The notes beneath the pieces are model-generated. The model saw nothing but the letters and a program-made list of their open reading frames with translations. It did not search any database and was not told where the DNA came from. This document shows positions 37,513-47,415 of a stretch of 64,000 bases of DNA, piece after piece. A program made the translations under genes and the position numbers. The stretch comes from Acidobacteriota bacterium (lineage in GTDB: Bacteria; Acidobacteriota; Vicinamibacteria; Vicinamibacterales; UBA2999), in contig CANKJK010000007.1 in assembly GCA_947482665.1 (NCBI GenBank), positions 124,001 to 188,000 on the forward strand, written 5' to 3'. Every line of letters begins with the position of its first letter. Within the stretch, counting starts at the first letter, position 1.

Positions 37513-37540
37513 CGGGCCGGAGCATGGCTGCCCCGGCCCG
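37513..37540 (-). terminator. GC-rich hairpin after the TonB receptor gene
   Basis: CGGGCCGG/CCGGCCCG, 8-bp stem and 12-nt loop, begins 9 bp after the receptor stop codon. No T-run, so a weak terminator or RNA-stability hairpin. Confidence 0.4.
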
Positions 37541-37549
37541 TGTCACGAA

Positions 37550-40399
37550 CTAGAAGTCGATCATCGCGCCCAGTCGCATGAGGCGCGGATTCAGGACCGC
37601 GGTGGGCCGGCCCAGCGCCGACCCGACCGTGAGCGTCTCCGCGGTCACCGGGTTCGCGTTCAGCGAGTTGAAGATGTCGAGCTTCGGCGAGATACGGAGC
37701 CGGCCCGTCTTGAACACGCGCGCCACGCTGAAGTCGAGCGTGCTCACGCGGTCGTAGTACTTGCTGCCCGGATCGTTGACGCGGACATTCACCGTCGCCA
37801 CGGTCAGCGTCGGCACCAACGCGCGACCCACCGGGTAGGAGATCAGCTTCTCGTCCCCGGGCTGGTTCTGATAGACGCTGCTCAGCTTGAAGCCATACGG
37901 CAGCGGGTAGGTGCCCGACAGCTTGAACGTCGTCAACAGCGGAATGTGGAACTTGCTGTCGTCGCAGTAGGCCAGGCTCGGGGCCGTCACGGCCACTGCG
38001 GCGCCGCCGTTGGGATTGTCCAGCTCGCAGAGGTTCTGGATCGATCGGCCGGTCGAGGTGCCGCCGGTCAGCGTGGCGCCATTGCGGAACCGGGCATTCA
38101 CGCCGATGTCCAGACCGTTGTAGTGGCGGCCATTCTTCGACGACGTATTGTCGAGCAGGTCCTGCAGCGGCACCTTCGCCGCCGCCAGGTTGTAGAGCGT
38201 CAGCGTCTTGGTGCTGTCAAGGGGATTGGCAATCGTCACGGCCGTGTAATCCGACAGTGACGTGGCGAGGTTGTCCGTCCAGCCAATGTCGTAATAGTCG
38301 CGCCGGTTGTACGCCATGGTGACGCCGACACCCGGCCGCAGCTCATGCTGCAACGTCAGGTTGTAGAGCATCTGCCAGGCACGCTGGATGTCCGGATTCG
38401 GATTACGGAACCGCGCCACGCCGAAGCTGGCGTTGGTGGACGGACCGAGTTCGTTTTCCTCCGCGACGTCGTTGCCGTTCAGGTCACGCCAGGTACGGGT
38501 GTCCGTGACCCGGCCAGCCGTCGCGCTGCCTGCCAGCTGCGGATTGAAGTTCTCGATGAACCCGAGCGCCTCCTGCTGCATGTAGCGACCGACGCTCCCC
38601 TTGAGGGCCGTCTTGCCGTTGCCGAACAGGTCAAACGACGCACCCAGACGCGGAGAGATGTTGAGCCACGTCGGAATGTTCGTCAGCGCCGAGAAGGTCC
38701 GCGCCCCCAGGAACCGCCCGGCGGGCGCGTTCTGGTCGGGCACATGGCCCGCGAAGTAATCGATGCGCAGGCCGGGGTTCAGCGTCAGGCGCTTCATCGT
38801 CCACGAGTCCTGCGCATACACGCCCATGTCCCAATCCAGATTGGTGGTAGCGTCGATGTCCGCGGCGCGGATCGTCACGGAGTCCGGCACACCATTGCGA
38901 TAGAGCTGCGTCAGGCTGCCGTTCAGCGCCTCCTCGACGACGTGCGACTTCCCGCTCCGCTGCTGCACGCCGAACTTCATGGCGTGGGAGCCGGTCACAT
39001 AGGCGAGCGACCCCATCGTGTAGTAGTTCCACCACTCGACCAGGCTCTGCGCCCCCGCATTCCAAGTGCGCCCGGTGATGAGGTCGCGCTTCGGGATATC
39101 GGAGGCATAGATGTCACGGCTGACCCGGACGCCCGGCTGGTACTTGTTCGGCAGGTCATGGCGGGTGAAGGAATGCCCGACTTCGAGGAGCGCACGGTTC
39201 GACAGCGTCGAGGTGAACTTGCCCTGGGCGTAATAGTGATTCCGCAGGGCCTGCCAGCCGGCCGCGGCCAGCTCCGTGGTCCCGTTCTCAATTCCGCTGT
39301 ACTTCCGCTCCTTGCCGGTGCGCTCCAGCACGCCGGTCAACTTGTTCTTGGGCGAGAGCTGGGCCGTCAGACGGATGGGATACGCGTGGCTCTGATTCGT
39401 ATCCGTAAAGAGAGACCCGTCCGGGTTCTTCACCGAGAGGATGTAGTTGTTGTAGGCCCACTTGCGATAGGAGGTGAAGAACCACAGGCGGTCCTTCACG
39501 AGCGGGCCGCCGATGCTGGGGTTGATGTCGTACTGCCGGTAGAGACCAGCCGTGCCGTTGAACCCGCGCGCGATCAGGGCGTCCGTCAGATTCTTGCTCT
39601 GGGTATGCTCGTTCGCGAACAGCCCAAGCACCTGGCCCTTGATCTGATTCCCACCTTGCTTCGGGATGAGGTTGGTCTTGATACCCGGTGTCGAGACCTC
39701 GGCTGTCCCCGCGTTCACGATATAGACCGACTCCTCGAACCCGCCGTCGTTGACATAGAGACCCGGCCGATCACCCTGGCCGATCGGCGTCGACACGGTC
39801 ATGTTGTCAATCATCAGGACGAAGTCACCCGCCTGTCCGCCGTAGGCCGCGCCGGAACCCTGCTGCATCACCGTCGAGCCGCCCACGTCGAACCGCACAT
39901 TGCCCTGGGCGCTCACCGCCGGCAGCGTCTGCATGACCGTCTGATAGGACCGCCCGGTCGGCAACGCCTCAATCAATTCCCGCGACAGGACGTCTCGGCG
40001 GGTCGTGCTCTGCACATCGACAATCGGCGACGCTCCGGAGACGGTAATCGTCTCTTCGACGCCGCCCACTTTGAGTTGGGCGCTGATGTTCGCGGTGAAA
40101 TCCGCTTCGAGCCGCACCCCCTCGCGCTTGACGACCGCGAAGCCTGGCAGCGTGAACGTCACGACGTAGGTGCCGGGCCGCAGGTCGGTCACTCTGTAGT
40201 TGCCCTGACCATCGGTCACGGCGCTCCGCACCTTCTCGATGAGCACCGGACTCGCCGCCTCAACCGTCACGCCCGGCAGCACCGCGCCGGTCGCATCCGT
40301 CACGACGCCGCCGATGGCGCTCTGCGCGCGCGCGGCTGCGGGAACCACCAGACAGAACAACGCGACACACACCGCGCGACACCATGTCGACTTGGACAT
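37550..40399 (-). CDS. TonB-dependent receptor with carboxypeptidase-regulatory-like N-domain (Oar-like)
   Basis: 949 residues. Signal peptide ending ARAQ near residue 26, then a beta-sandwich carboxypeptidase-regulatory domain (about 28-115: GVVTDATGAVLPGVTVEA). The plug (about 115-240) has ISRELIEALPTGR-like and GGSTVMQQGSG segments, and a long outer-membrane barrel follows, ending in Phe. Oar-like receptors are expanded in Acidobacteriota and import or sense polymer breakdown products or peptides; the ligand is unknown. GGAGGG lies about 8 nt before ATG 40399. Energy would come from a TonB protein such as that at 14.8-15.8 kb. Confidence 0.92.
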   Translation of the reverse strand: MSKSTWCRAVCVALFCLVVPAAARAQSAIGGVVTDATGAVLPGVTVEAASPVLIEKVRSAVTDGQGNYRVTDLRPGTYVVTFTLPGFAVVKREGVRLEADFTANISAQLKVGGVEETITVSGASPIVDVQSTTRRDVLSRELIEALPTGRSYQTVMQTLPAVSAQGNVRFDVGGSTVMQQGSGAAYGGQAGDFVLMIDNMTVSTPIGQGDRPGLYVNDGGFEESVYIVNAGTAEVSTPGIKTNLIPKQGGNQIKGQVLGLFANEHTQSKNLTDALIARGFNGTAGLYRQYDINPSIGGPLVKDRLWFFTSYRKWAYNNYILSVKNPDGSLFTDTNQSHAYPIRLTAQLSPKNKLTGVLERTGKERKYSGIENGTTELAAAGWQALRNHYYAQGKFTSTLSNRALLEVGHSFTRHDLPNKYQPGVRVSRDIYASDIPKRDLITGRTWNAGAQSLVEWWNYYTMGSLAYVTGSHAMKFGVQQRSGKSHVVEEALNGSLTQLYRNGVPDSVTIRAADIDATTNLDWDMGVYAQDSWTMKRLTLNPGLRIDYFAGHVPDQNAPAGRFLGARTFSALTNIPTWLNISPRLGASFDLFGNGKTALKGSVGRYMQQEALGFIENFNPQLAGSATAGRVTDTRTWRDLNGNDVAEENELGPSTNASFGVARFRNPNPDIQRAWQMLYNLTLQHELRPGVGVTMAYNRRDYYDIGWTDNLATSLSDYTAVTIANPLDSTKTLTLYNLAAAKVPLQDLLDNTSSKNGRHYNGLDIGVNARFRNGATLTGGTSTGRSIQNLCELDNPNGGAAVAVTAPSLAYCDDSKFHIPLLTTFKLSGTYPLPYGFKLSSVYQNQPGDEKLISYPVGRALVPTLTVATVNVRVNDPGSKYYDRVSTLDFSVARVFKTGRLRISPKLDIFNSLNANPVTAETLTVGSALGRPTAVLNPRLMRLGAMIDF

Positions 40400-40507
40400 A
40401 CCTGCACCCTCCCTCACTCACACCCTGATGCGTACATGCCGGCAGGCCAGACCTCGACCCCGCCGCTGTCAATGCGGACGCCACAGGGCGTCCATTCGAT
40501 CACACCG

Positions 40508-41455
40508 TCACGCCAGAACAGCCGCGTCGAGCGGGCCGAAGTGCGCCTCATACCGGTCGCGGAACTCCGCGGGCGCATAGGCATGGCTGGTGCCCCCCAG
40601 GTGCTCGAGCGCATAGGTCGCAGCCACGCTACCGATCCGCGCCGCCTCCGCGCAGCTGAGTCCCAGACTCATCCCCTTCATCAGGCCTCCGCGGAAGGCG
40701 TCACCCACGCCCGTCGGGTCGACAATCCGGTGGGGCGTCACGGCCGCCACTTCGGCGCGCTGGTCGTCCTGATACACCCACGAGCCGTGCTCCCCGCGAG
40801 TCACCACCAGGATGTCGGCCTGTTCCAGCACCTGGCCCTCGTCCAGGCCCGTCTTCTGGCGAATCAGCTCGAACTCATAGTCGTTGCAGATGAGCACCCG
40901 GGCGCCTTCGATCCCCGCGCGGAGATCGTCGCCACTCATGCGCGCGCACTGCTGGCCAGGGTCAAAGATGAAGGGAATGTCCAGGGCGCGGCATTCCTCC
41001 GCGTACTGCACCATGGCCGCCGGGTCGTTCGGCGAAATGATAACGAGCCCGCAGTCCTCCACCGTGCGGAAGGAGAGCTCGGCGGCGTTGGCCATCGCCC
41101 CGGTGTAGAAGGAGGCGATCTGGTTGTTCTCCGTGTCGGTGCTGCAGAAGAAGGAGGCCGTGAACTTGTCCGGCACCTGCAGGACGAGCGAGGTATCCAC
41201 CCCGGCCGCCTCCAGCCACGCGCGGTAGTCGCCGAAGTCCTGTCCCGCGGTCGCCATCAGATACGGCCGCTCGCCGAGCAATGCAAGCGTGTAGGCGATG
41301 TTCGGCGCGCAACCACCCCGTCGCTTATCCATCGAGTCCACGAGGAAGCTGAGGCTGACCCGCTGCAGATGTTCCGGAAGGATGTGTTCCGTGAACTTGC
41401 CCGGAAAGGACATCAGATAGTCGAACGCGATCGAGCCCGTGACGATGAGTTTCAT
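40508..41455 (-). CDS. PfkB-family kinase, adenosine-kinase-like
   Basis: 315-residue ribokinase-fold kinase. [15 protein letters not shown] (substrate region) and the C-terminal [17 protein letters not shown] (anion hole and catalytic Asp) are clear. It overlaps MTA phosphorylase by 4 bp, suggesting a nucleoside substrate (adenosine or a related product of methylthioadenosine salvage) rather than a sugar. Sequence alone does not fix the substrate. Confidence 0.85.
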   Translation of the reverse strand: MKLIVTGSIAFDYLMSFPGKFTEHILPEHLQRVSLSFLVDSMDKRRGGCAPNIAYTLALLGERPYLMATAGQDFGDYRAWLEAAGVDTSLVLQVPDKFTASFFCSTDTENNQIASFYTGAMANAAELSFRTVEDCGLVIISPNDPAAMVQYAEECRALDIPFIFDPGQQCARMSGDDLRAGIEGARVLICNDYEFELIRQKTGLDEGQVLEQADILVVTRGEHGSWVYQDDQRAEVAAVTPHRIVDPTGVGDAFRGGLMKGMSLGLSCAEAARIGSVAATYALEHLGGTSHAYAPAEFRDRYEAHFGPLDAAVLA

Positions 41456-42315
41456 GAGAGGTACTTGTCCACCAGAGGGCCGAGGTTCCGCCGCGTGTCG
41501 GCTGGAATGGCCTCAGGCCGGGTAATCAGAGAGAACTTCAACGCCGACGCGCATTCGCACGTCCGTTCAAAGGGCAGGGCATCCACCGCGCCCGCAATGA
41601 TGCGCTGGGCCGTCACGGCGTTCTGCCCGAGATTGGCGATGATCATGTCGACGGTGACCGAATCGTGGTCCGGATGCCAGCAGTCGTAGTCCGTCACCAG
41701 GGCGATGGTCGTGTAACAGATCTCCGCCTCGCGGGCGAGCTTGGCCTCCTGGAGGTTGGTCATCCCGATGATGTCCATGCCCCAGGACCGGTACAGCTTC
41801 GACTCCGCCAGCGTCGAGAACTGTGGCCCTTCCATGCAGACGTACGTGCCGCCCTTGTGAATCGTGGCGCCTGACGCGACGCCGCTTGCGTGCGCGAACG
41901 CGCTCAAGTGCGTGCAGAACGGGTGCGCGAAGGTCACGTGCGCCACGAGGCCCTGCCCGAAGAACGTGCTGACGCGTCCCTTCGTCCGATCGAAGAACTG
42001 ATCCGGGATGACGATGTCGAGCGGCTTGTACTCCTGCTTCAGGCTGCCGACCGCGCTCGCGGAGAGCAGATACTCGACGCCCAGTGTCTTGAAGCCGAAG
42101 ATGTTTGCCCGAAAGTTCAGCTCCGACGGCGAAATGCGGTGCCCCTTGCCGTGCCGCGCGAGGAAGGCGACGCGCTTCCCTCTCAGCGTGCCGACCACAT
42201 AGGGACCCGAGGGATCGCCAAACGGCGTCGTGACCGTCACCTCACGGCGATCGGTGACCTCCGCCATGTCGTACAACCCACTACCGCCGATGATGCCAAT
42301 CCGTACCTGTTCCAT
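41452..42315 (-). CDS. mtnP: S-methyl-5'-thioadenosine phosphorylase
   Basis: 287-residue purine nucleoside phosphorylase family member splitting MTA to adenine and methylthioribose-1-[52 protein letters not shown] and [18 protein letters not shown] include the phosphate and purine sites. ATG 42315 matches the family N-terminus; the longer upstream frame is not homologous. Paired with the PfkB kinase for purine salvage. Confidence 0.93.
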   Translation of the reverse strand: MEQVRIGIIGGSGLYDMAEVTDRREVTVTTPFGDPSGPYVVGTLRGKRVAFLARHGKGHRISPSELNFRANIFGFKTLGVEYLLSASAVGSLKQEYKPLDIVIPDQFFDRTKGRVSTFFGQGLVAHVTFAHPFCTHLSAFAHASGVASGATIHKGGTYVCMEGPQFSTLAESKLYRSWGMDIIGMTNLQEAKLAREAEICYTTIALVTDYDCWHPDHDSVTVDMIIANLGQNAVTAQRIIAGAVDALPFERTCECASALKFSLITRPEAIPADTRRNLGPLVDKYLS

Positions 42316-42340
42316 GTGACTGCTCTGGCTCCTGGTCCAC

Positions 42341-43606
42341 TCAACCCCTGAGCGGTTCAACGAAGCGCCGGCCATCCTTCTCACGGATATAGCCGGCCGG
42401 CACGAGGGGATCGTGCTCGAAGAAGATGAGGTATTCGCGGTCGATGGCCTCACGGATGAAGCGGCGCTTGAAGTTCAGCGTCTCCATCGGAAAGAGGTCA
42501 TAGCCCATGATCCACGGGTCATCAATGTGTGCCGTCGTCGGGATGAGATCCGCCGTAAAGACCGCCGTGCGTCCACCGGACTCCACGTAGATCACCGTGT
42601 GCTGCCCGGTATGCCCGCCCGTCCGCACCACGCGGACACCCGGGCGAATCTCCTGGTCGTTCTCGTAGAACGAGGCCACGCCCGCGGCCTTCAACGGCAC
42701 GAAGTCGTCCGCGATGTAGGACGCCCGGTTCCGCTCGTGCGGGTGCGTGGCGTCTTCCCACTCGGCCGCGCGGATGACGTACTCCGCCTTCGGGAAGCGC
42801 GGCACGAGCGCGCCTGACCCCGTCCGCATCGTGGCGCCGCCGAAGTGGTCGAAGTGGAGGTGGGAGGCCAGGACGACGTCGAACGCGTCGAGACCCAGGC
42901 CCGCCGCTTCAAGCGACCGATCCAGCCGCCCGCTGCCTTCGATGCCGTAGATGTCGGCCTGCTTGGGCGCCATCTTGTCGCCGCAGCCACAATCAATCAG
43001 CATGCGGCCCCAGTCGGCCTCCACGACGAGGGGGCGCGACGAGAGGCCGATCCGGTGACGGTCATCGGCGGGAATCCGCTTCTCCCACATCACGCGCGGC
43101 ACAGTGCCAAACATCGCGCCGCCATCCAGCTTGAGCGCGCCATCGTTCACGCTGATCAGCTGGAACCCGCCGAGCGAGGTCCGCAACGGCCGGATCTCGG
43201 TGTGCTCGGGCTTCTGCTTCAATTCGACGAGCACCCCGTGAGCGGCGGCGGGATGAATGAAGGCGACCAGCGCGCCCTCCGCTCCCGGCCGCGGGGCTTC
43301 GTCAATCAGTCGGACGCCGCGCGCTTTCAACTGGTCCAGCGCGGCCTGGATGTTCTCGACGCGCAGGGTGACATGGTGGACACCGGGTCCGCGCTTCTCG
43401 ACGAACTTCGCGATGGTGGAATCGGGCGAGGTCGGCTCAAGCAGTTCAAGCGCGGAGCGGCCCACGGGAATGAAGTGCGCCCGGACCTTCTGGCTCGGCA
43501 CCTCCTCCGGAGGCTCAACCTCAAGCCCAAGCGCATCCAGATAGAAGGCCGTGGCCTTCTGGAGATCGCCCACGGCGATCCCAATGTGATCGAGCACAGC
43601 CCGCAT
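42341..43606 (-). CDS. Methylmalonyl-CoA epimerase domain fused to an MBL-fold metallohydrolase
   Basis: 421 residues in one frame. Residues 1 to about 140 are a VOC-fold methylmalonyl-CoA epimerase: [44 protein letters not shown] and GVLVELKQK supply metal ligands His and Glu. Residues about 150-421 are a metallo-beta-lactamase-fold hydrolase with [12 protein letters not shown] (HxHxDH), GGHTGQH and the late FFEHDPL His. The MBL half resembles broad hydrolases such as lactonases or thioesterases; its substrate is unknown. It lies 40 bp after meaB, so a methylmalonyl-CoA context is supported. Confidence 0.85.
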   Translation of the reverse strand: MRAVLDHIGIAVGDLQKATAFYLDALGLEVEPPEEVPSQKVRAHFIPVGRSALELLEPTSPDSTIAKFVEKRGPGVHHVTLRVENIQAALDQLKARGVRLIDEAPRPGAEGALVAFIHPAAAHGVLVELKQKPEHTEIRPLRTSLGGFQLISVNDGALKLDGGAMFGTVPRVMWEKRIPADDRHRIGLSSRPLVVEADWGRMLIDCGCGDKMAPKQADIYGIEGSGRLDRSLEAAGLGLDAFDVVLASHLHFDHFGGATMRTGSGALVPRFPKAEYVIRAAEWEDATHPHERNRASYIADDFVPLKAAGVASFYENDQEIRPGVRVVRTGGHTGQHTVIYVESGGRTAVFTADLIPTTAHIDDPWIMGYDLFPMETLNFKRRFIREAIDREYLIFFEHDPLVPAGYIREKDGRRFVEPLRG

Positions 43607-43646
43607 CGTGCGTGTCCTTGGAAAGTTGTCTACCCGAGTCGAACGA

Positions 43647-44627
43647 TCATATGGCACCGACCGCCTGTTCGACGATCCGCGCGGCCGCCGTATAGGGGTC
43701 GAGGGTGCGCGCCGTCACGGCCTGCACCAGGCGATCAAACTCCCCAGTCGGCAGCACCCGCTCAAGATGGCGGGCGAAGGCCGCGGCCACCAGTTCCCGC
43801 AACCGCCATTCATGACGCGCCTGCCGGCGGGTGCTCCCCTGCTGCGACGGATGGGCACGGAACGCCTGAATCGAGGCCCACAGTTCCGGGACGCCATCAC
43901 CAGAGGACGCCACCGTCTTCAGGACCGGTGGATGCCAGTCCTCCGGTCCGAAGGCCTGGAGCGAGAGGTTGGCGGCGATGGATTCCACGGCCCGGTTCGC
44001 GCCATCCCGGTCAGCCTTGTTGACGACGAAGATATCGGCAATCTCCATGACCCCGGCCTTGATGGCCTGCACGTCATCACCGGTTCCCGGCACCAGGGTC
44101 ACAATCGAGATGTCCGCCGAGCGGACGATATCCACCTCGTCCTGCCCGACGCCGACCGTTTCGATGACCACGATGTCACGACCCGCCGCATCCATCACCA
44201 GGGCGACGTCACTGGTGGCGCGGGCGAGGCCCCCCAGATGGCCACGCGTGGCCATGCTGCGGATGAAGACGCCGGGATCGCCGAAATGGCTCGCCATCCG
44301 CAGGCGGTCCCCGAGAATGGCGCCGCCGGTGAACGGGCTTGTCGGGTCCACGGCAATCACGCCAACGGACAGGCCGCCACTGCGAATTTCAGCCACCAAC
44401 CGGTCCACCAGCGTGCTCTTCCCCGCGCCCGGCGGTCCGGTGACACCGATGAGATACGCGCGGCCGGTGTGCGGAAACAGATCGTGGATGAGGGAGGCCG
44501 CCACCGGAGACTCATCTTCGACGAGGGAGATCGCTCGCGCGAGGGCGCGGGGGTCGCCCGTGAGTACCCGGTCGGCCAGCGGCGCAGGAGTCCCGGCTGG
44601 CGACGTCACGGTGGCTGACTGTATCAC
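43647..44627 (-). CDS. meaB: MeaB/ArgK-type GTPase, methylmalonyl-CoA mutase chaperone
   Basis: 326 residues, G3E family P-loop GTPase that protects and reloads the cobalamin of methylmalonyl-CoA mutase. Walker A GVTGPPGAGKSTLVDRL, the switch region VGVIAVDPTSPFTGGAILGD, ETVGVGQDEVD and the NKAD base motif (FVVNKADRDG) are present. Begins with GTG 44627. The mutase subunits are not in the window; the fused epimerase downstream belongs to the same pathway. Confidence 0.92.
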   Translation of the reverse strand: MIQSATVTSPAGTPAPLADRVLTGDPRALARAISLVEDESPVAASLIHDLFPHTGRAYLIGVTGPPGAGKSTLVDRLVAEIRSGGLSVGVIAVDPTSPFTGGAILGDRLRMASHFGDPGVFIRSMATRGHLGGLARATSDVALVMDAAGRDIVVIETVGVGQDEVDIVRSADISIVTLVPGTGDDVQAIKAGVMEIADIFVVNKADRDGANRAVESIAANLSLQAFGPEDWHPPVLKTVASSGDGVPELWASIQAFRAHPSQQGSTRRQARHEWRLRELVAAAFARHLERVLPTGEFDRLVQAVTARTLDPYTAAARIVEQAVGAI

Positions 44628-44656
44628 GCGGATTTTGGGGGGAGTATCATGCGGCC

Positions 44657-45133
44657 ATGCAGTTCAGACTGACGGCTTTCGTGCTGGTGGCCCTGGCGCT
44701 GCTGGCAACCCCGGCCCACGCCGACATCACCCTGTTCACGGGCTCGGCGTCTTCGCCATCAAACCGGCAGACCAAAGGCGCCGCCCTTGGCATGACCCTG
44801 TTGGTGGTCGGATTCGAATTCGAATACGCCACGGTCAACGATGACCCTGTCACTGGCGCCCCCAGAGTGCGCACCGGCATGGCCAACGCGTTTGTCCAGC
44901 CTCCCATGGCGTTCATGGGCATTCGGCCCTATGCGACCACCGGCATCGGCATCTATCAGGAACAACTGCCCGGAGCCACCACACGTAGCGTGGCGTTCAA
45001 TTCCGGCGGCGGCGTCAAGGTGAGCCTCGTCGGCCCGCTGCGTGCGCGGCTCGACTATCGGGTCTTCAAGCTGCGGAACTCATCGACGTCGCTCTTTCAC
45101 CGCGTCTACGTCGGCGCCAACCTGTCGTTCTGA
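44657..45133 (+). CDS. Small outer-membrane beta-barrel-like protein
   Basis: 158 residues with a signal peptide cleaved near AHA-D (residue 23), then alternating hydrophobic/polar strands such as ALGMTLLVVGFEFEYATV, GIRPYATTGIGIYQEQ and ARLDYRVFKLR, ending in VYVGANLSF with terminal Phe. The layout suggests an 8-stranded OmpA/OmpW-type barrel with uncertain role. It diverges from meaB across a 29-bp gap, where GGGGGGAG lies about 10 nt before the start. Confidence 0.72.
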   Translation: MQFRLTAFVLVALALLATPAHADITLFTGSASSPSNRQTKGAALGMTLLVVGFEFEYATVNDDPVTGAPRVRTGMANAFVQPPMAFMGIRPYATTGIGIYQEQLPGATTRSVAFNSGGGVKVSLVGPLRARLDYRVFKLRNSSTSLFHRVYVGANLSF

Positions 45134-45145
45134 CCGCGGCCCGCG

Positions 45146-45766
45146 CTACTTGCGCGAGGGCACTGCGGGCGTCCAGGGCTGGGCAAAGTCCACGGCGAGG
45201 CGGAGGTTCAGCAACGTCTGCGTCCCGGCAAACGCGGCGAGATACTGCTCGAACAGTTCCTGCGCGTCCTCGAGTGGAAAGGCCTCCAGCAGGATCTTGC
45301 CGAGCGAATAGTCCGCGCCCTTCACGGAGGGTGACATGACGGAGACGAACAGCACGCTCCCGGCGGGGCCGGGCTCGGCCGCACGATAGACCTTCCACCC
45401 TTCGGCCTGCTTCAGGCGCACGGCATCCGTGGAGCGCGAAAGTGCCTCATGAATCCGCGCGATCACCAGCTCGAAGTCCTTGACCTTATCGGCGCGGATC
45501 GGGCTCAGAATCGCGCCGGTCTCTGCGGCGAAGAGACGGCCGGCCTGCGGCGTACCGAGGGATGTCCCGACATCAGGAATCGCAGACGGATCCGAAGGCT
45601 CACCCGCCGTATCCGGCGCCCCGGCTGGCGCCGGCGCGCCCGGCTCTGGCGTCTGCGCACGGGCCTCAACGGCCTGCGTCAGCCCGGACGCAAAAAAGAC
45701 GCTGGCCGCGAGTACCGCGGCCAGCGTCCCACCGGCTCTGGCGAGTCGGCGAATCTTTCCTGACAA
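45146..45766 (-). CDS. Exported protein, longer member of a tandem paralogue pair
   Basis: 206 residues with a signal peptide (to about residue 38), a Pro/Ala/Gly-rich linker (40-65) and a conserved domain. DKVKDFELVIARIHEAL, EGWKVYRAAEPGPAGSV and SPSVKGADYSLGKIL align closely with the neighbouring gene, so they arose by duplication. Start is TTG 45766, 4 nt after the preceding stop. I recognise no family; the domain looks like a small alpha/beta fold of exported proteins. Confidence 0.7.
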   Translation of the reverse strand: MSGKIRRLARAGGTLAAVLAASVFFASGLTQAVEARAQTPEPGAPAPAGAPDTAGEPSDPSAIPDVGTSLGTPQAGRLFAAETGAILSPIRADKVKDFELVIARIHEALSRSTDAVRLKQAEGWKVYRAAEPGPAGSVLFVSVMSPSVKGADYSLGKILLEAFPLEDAQELFEQYLAAFAGTQTLLNLRLAVDFAQPWTPAVPSRK

Positions 45767-45770
45767 GGAC

Positions 45771-46238
45771 CTACTTCCCGAACGCCGACGTCAGCTGCCC
45801 CTGGATCACGAACAACGGGGCCTTGAGCGCCGCGCGATACGTGTCATAGAGCGCCCGCTGTTCGGCGGCCGGCACGGCCTCGTAGGCGTTGTTCAGGATC
45901 GAGTAGTCGGCATCCTTCACCACGGGGTCGATGATGTGCACGTAGACGATCGACCCATCGGGGTTTGGCACGGCATTCTTGTAGACCTTCCAGCCGGCCG
46001 CCTGCGCCTTCGCTTCGGGACGAGCCGACTTGCCAAGCGCTTCCTTCAGCTTGGCCATCACCATCTCGTAGTCCGCGACCTTGTCGGGATTCACGGAGAA
46101 CGCCTGCACGACGGCGTCACCACTGAAGGTCGTCTTTTGGGGAGCCGCGGCCTGCTCTGCGGCATAGGCGTAACTCTGAGAAAACACCGGCAGCATCATC
46201 AGAGCGCCAGCCAGCAGCAGTCCGGACAGTCGTCGCAT
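45771..46238 (-). CDS. Exported protein, shorter member of a tandem paralogue pair
   Basis: 155 residues, signal peptide to about residue 25 (ending AYAAEQ). Shared blocks with the downstream paralogue: PDKVADYEMVMAKLKEAL, AGWKVYKNAVPNPDGSIV, DPVVKDADYSILNNAY. AGGAGGA is 5 nt before ATG 46238, the strongest ribosome site of the pair, so this gene probably leads translation. No known family recognised. Confidence 0.75.
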   Translation of the reverse strand: MRRLSGLLLAGALMMLPVFSQSYAYAAEQAAAPQKTTFSGDAVVQAFSVNPDKVADYEMVMAKLKEALGKSARPEAKAQAAGWKVYKNAVPNPDGSIVYVHIIDPVVKDADYSILNNAYEAVPAAEQRALYDTYRAALKAPLFVIQGQLTSAFGK

Positions 46239-46265
46239 CGGAATCCTCCTGAGAACCAAAGGGGC

Positions 46266-47402
46266 CTACTCTAACACTGATGAGCCAAGCAGGGCCGCCA
46301 TCACTTCATTCGCCAGCAGCATCCCCCGGCGGGAGAGCTGCAAGCGGCGGCCATCATACGACAGGATCCCCGCGTCCACGAATCGCTCAAGTTCGTGACG
46401 CCGCTCGTCCCAGAGGTCGACGGCGTAGCGGAGCCGGATTGCCTCGAGATCCACGCCGGCCGACAGCCGCAATCCCGTAAACGCCGCCTCCTCTGCCCGC
46501 TCCCGCGGCGACAGCGTGCGCACCTCTGTCGCCAGCGGCGCCCCGGCCCCAATGGCCTCGATGTAGTCCACCGTGGCCGACCGATTCTTCCAGCGCACGC
46601 CGCCACGGGTCGAGTGGGCCCCGCAGCCGAAGCCCAGCCATTCCTCGTCCTGCCAGTACTTCAGATTGTGGCGTGACTCCCGGCCAGGCCGGGCGACGTT
46701 TGAGATTTCGTACTGCGTATATCCGGCCGCGTCGAGCCGTTCCATCGCGGCCAGATACATGTCAGCCGCGTCGTCATCCGGCGCCAGCGACCAGTGCTCG
46801 CGCGCCATCGTGTCCTTGAGCGGCGCATTGGGATACAGCTCCAGCAGATAGAGCGAGGCGTGATCCGGGCCCACACCAATCAAGGCATCCACCGACACGA
46901 GCCACTGCGCCAGCGTCTGCTGCGGGAGCCACATCATCAGGTCCAGGCTCACGTTGTCGAATCCCGCCGTGCGCGCTTCGGCCACGGCGGCGGACGCCCG
47001 ATGGGCCGAGTGTAGCCGGCTGAGGCGGATGAGTTCCTCGTCACGGAACGACTGCGCGCCGAAGCTGACACGCGTCACCCCAGCCTCCCGATACGCCGCC
47101 AACCGGGCGGCGGTGACGGTCTCAGGATTGGCCTCCAGCGTGACCTCGGCGCCTGGCGTCACCGCAAAGGATCGCCGTAGCGCGTCCAATACTGCCCTGA
47201 TCTCCGCGGGTTCGAGCAGCGACGGCGTGCCGCCTCCAAAGAAGATCGTGTCAGCTGGAGTGCCGTCTCGGGCCCGCGCGATCTCGTCGAGCAGGGCCGC
47301 GACATAGCGCAGCTTCAGGCCCTCGTCGTACAGCCCCCGGTTGAAGTTGCAGTAGTTGCAGATGGCCGCGCAGAACGGGACGTGGACGTACAGCCCGAGC
47401 AC
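46266..47402 (-). CDS. hemW: HemW-like radical SAM heme chaperone
   Basis: 378 residues. HVPFCAAICNYCNFNR contains the CX3CX2C cluster motif at about residues 10-17. IFFGGGTPSLLEPAEI, EANPETVTAARL, VSFGAQSFRDEELIRLSRLH and YEISNVARPGRESRHN are HemW signatures. These proteins resemble coproporphyrinogen dehydrogenase HemN but carry heme and lack its N-terminal residues, so HemW is preferred. GTG start at 47402, 13 bp after the ATPase gene. Confidence 0.9.
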   Translation of the reverse strand: MLGLYVHVPFCAAICNYCNFNRGLYDEGLKLRYVAALLDEIARARDGTPADTIFFGGGTPSLLEPAEIRAVLDALRRSFAVTPGAEVTLEANPETVTAARLAAYREAGVTRVSFGAQSFRDEELIRLSRLHSAHRASAAVAEARTAGFDNVSLDLMMWLPQQTLAQWLVSVDALIGVGPDHASLYLLELYPNAPLKDTMAREHWSLAPDDDAADMYLAAMERLDAAGYTQYEISNVARPGRESRHNLKYWQDEEWLGFGCGAHSTRGGVRWKNRSATVDYIEAIGAGAPLATEVRTLSPRERAEEAAFTGLRLSAGVDLEAIRLRYAVDLWDERRHELERFVDAGILSYDGRRLQLSRRGMLLANEVMAALLGSSVLE

Positions 47403-47415
47403 GGCAGGACGCCTG

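Noticed and set aside
38345-41689. 1114-residue plus-strand frame
   Set aside because: Antisense to the TonB receptor and PfkB kinase; Arg/His/Gly-rich with no recognisable domain.
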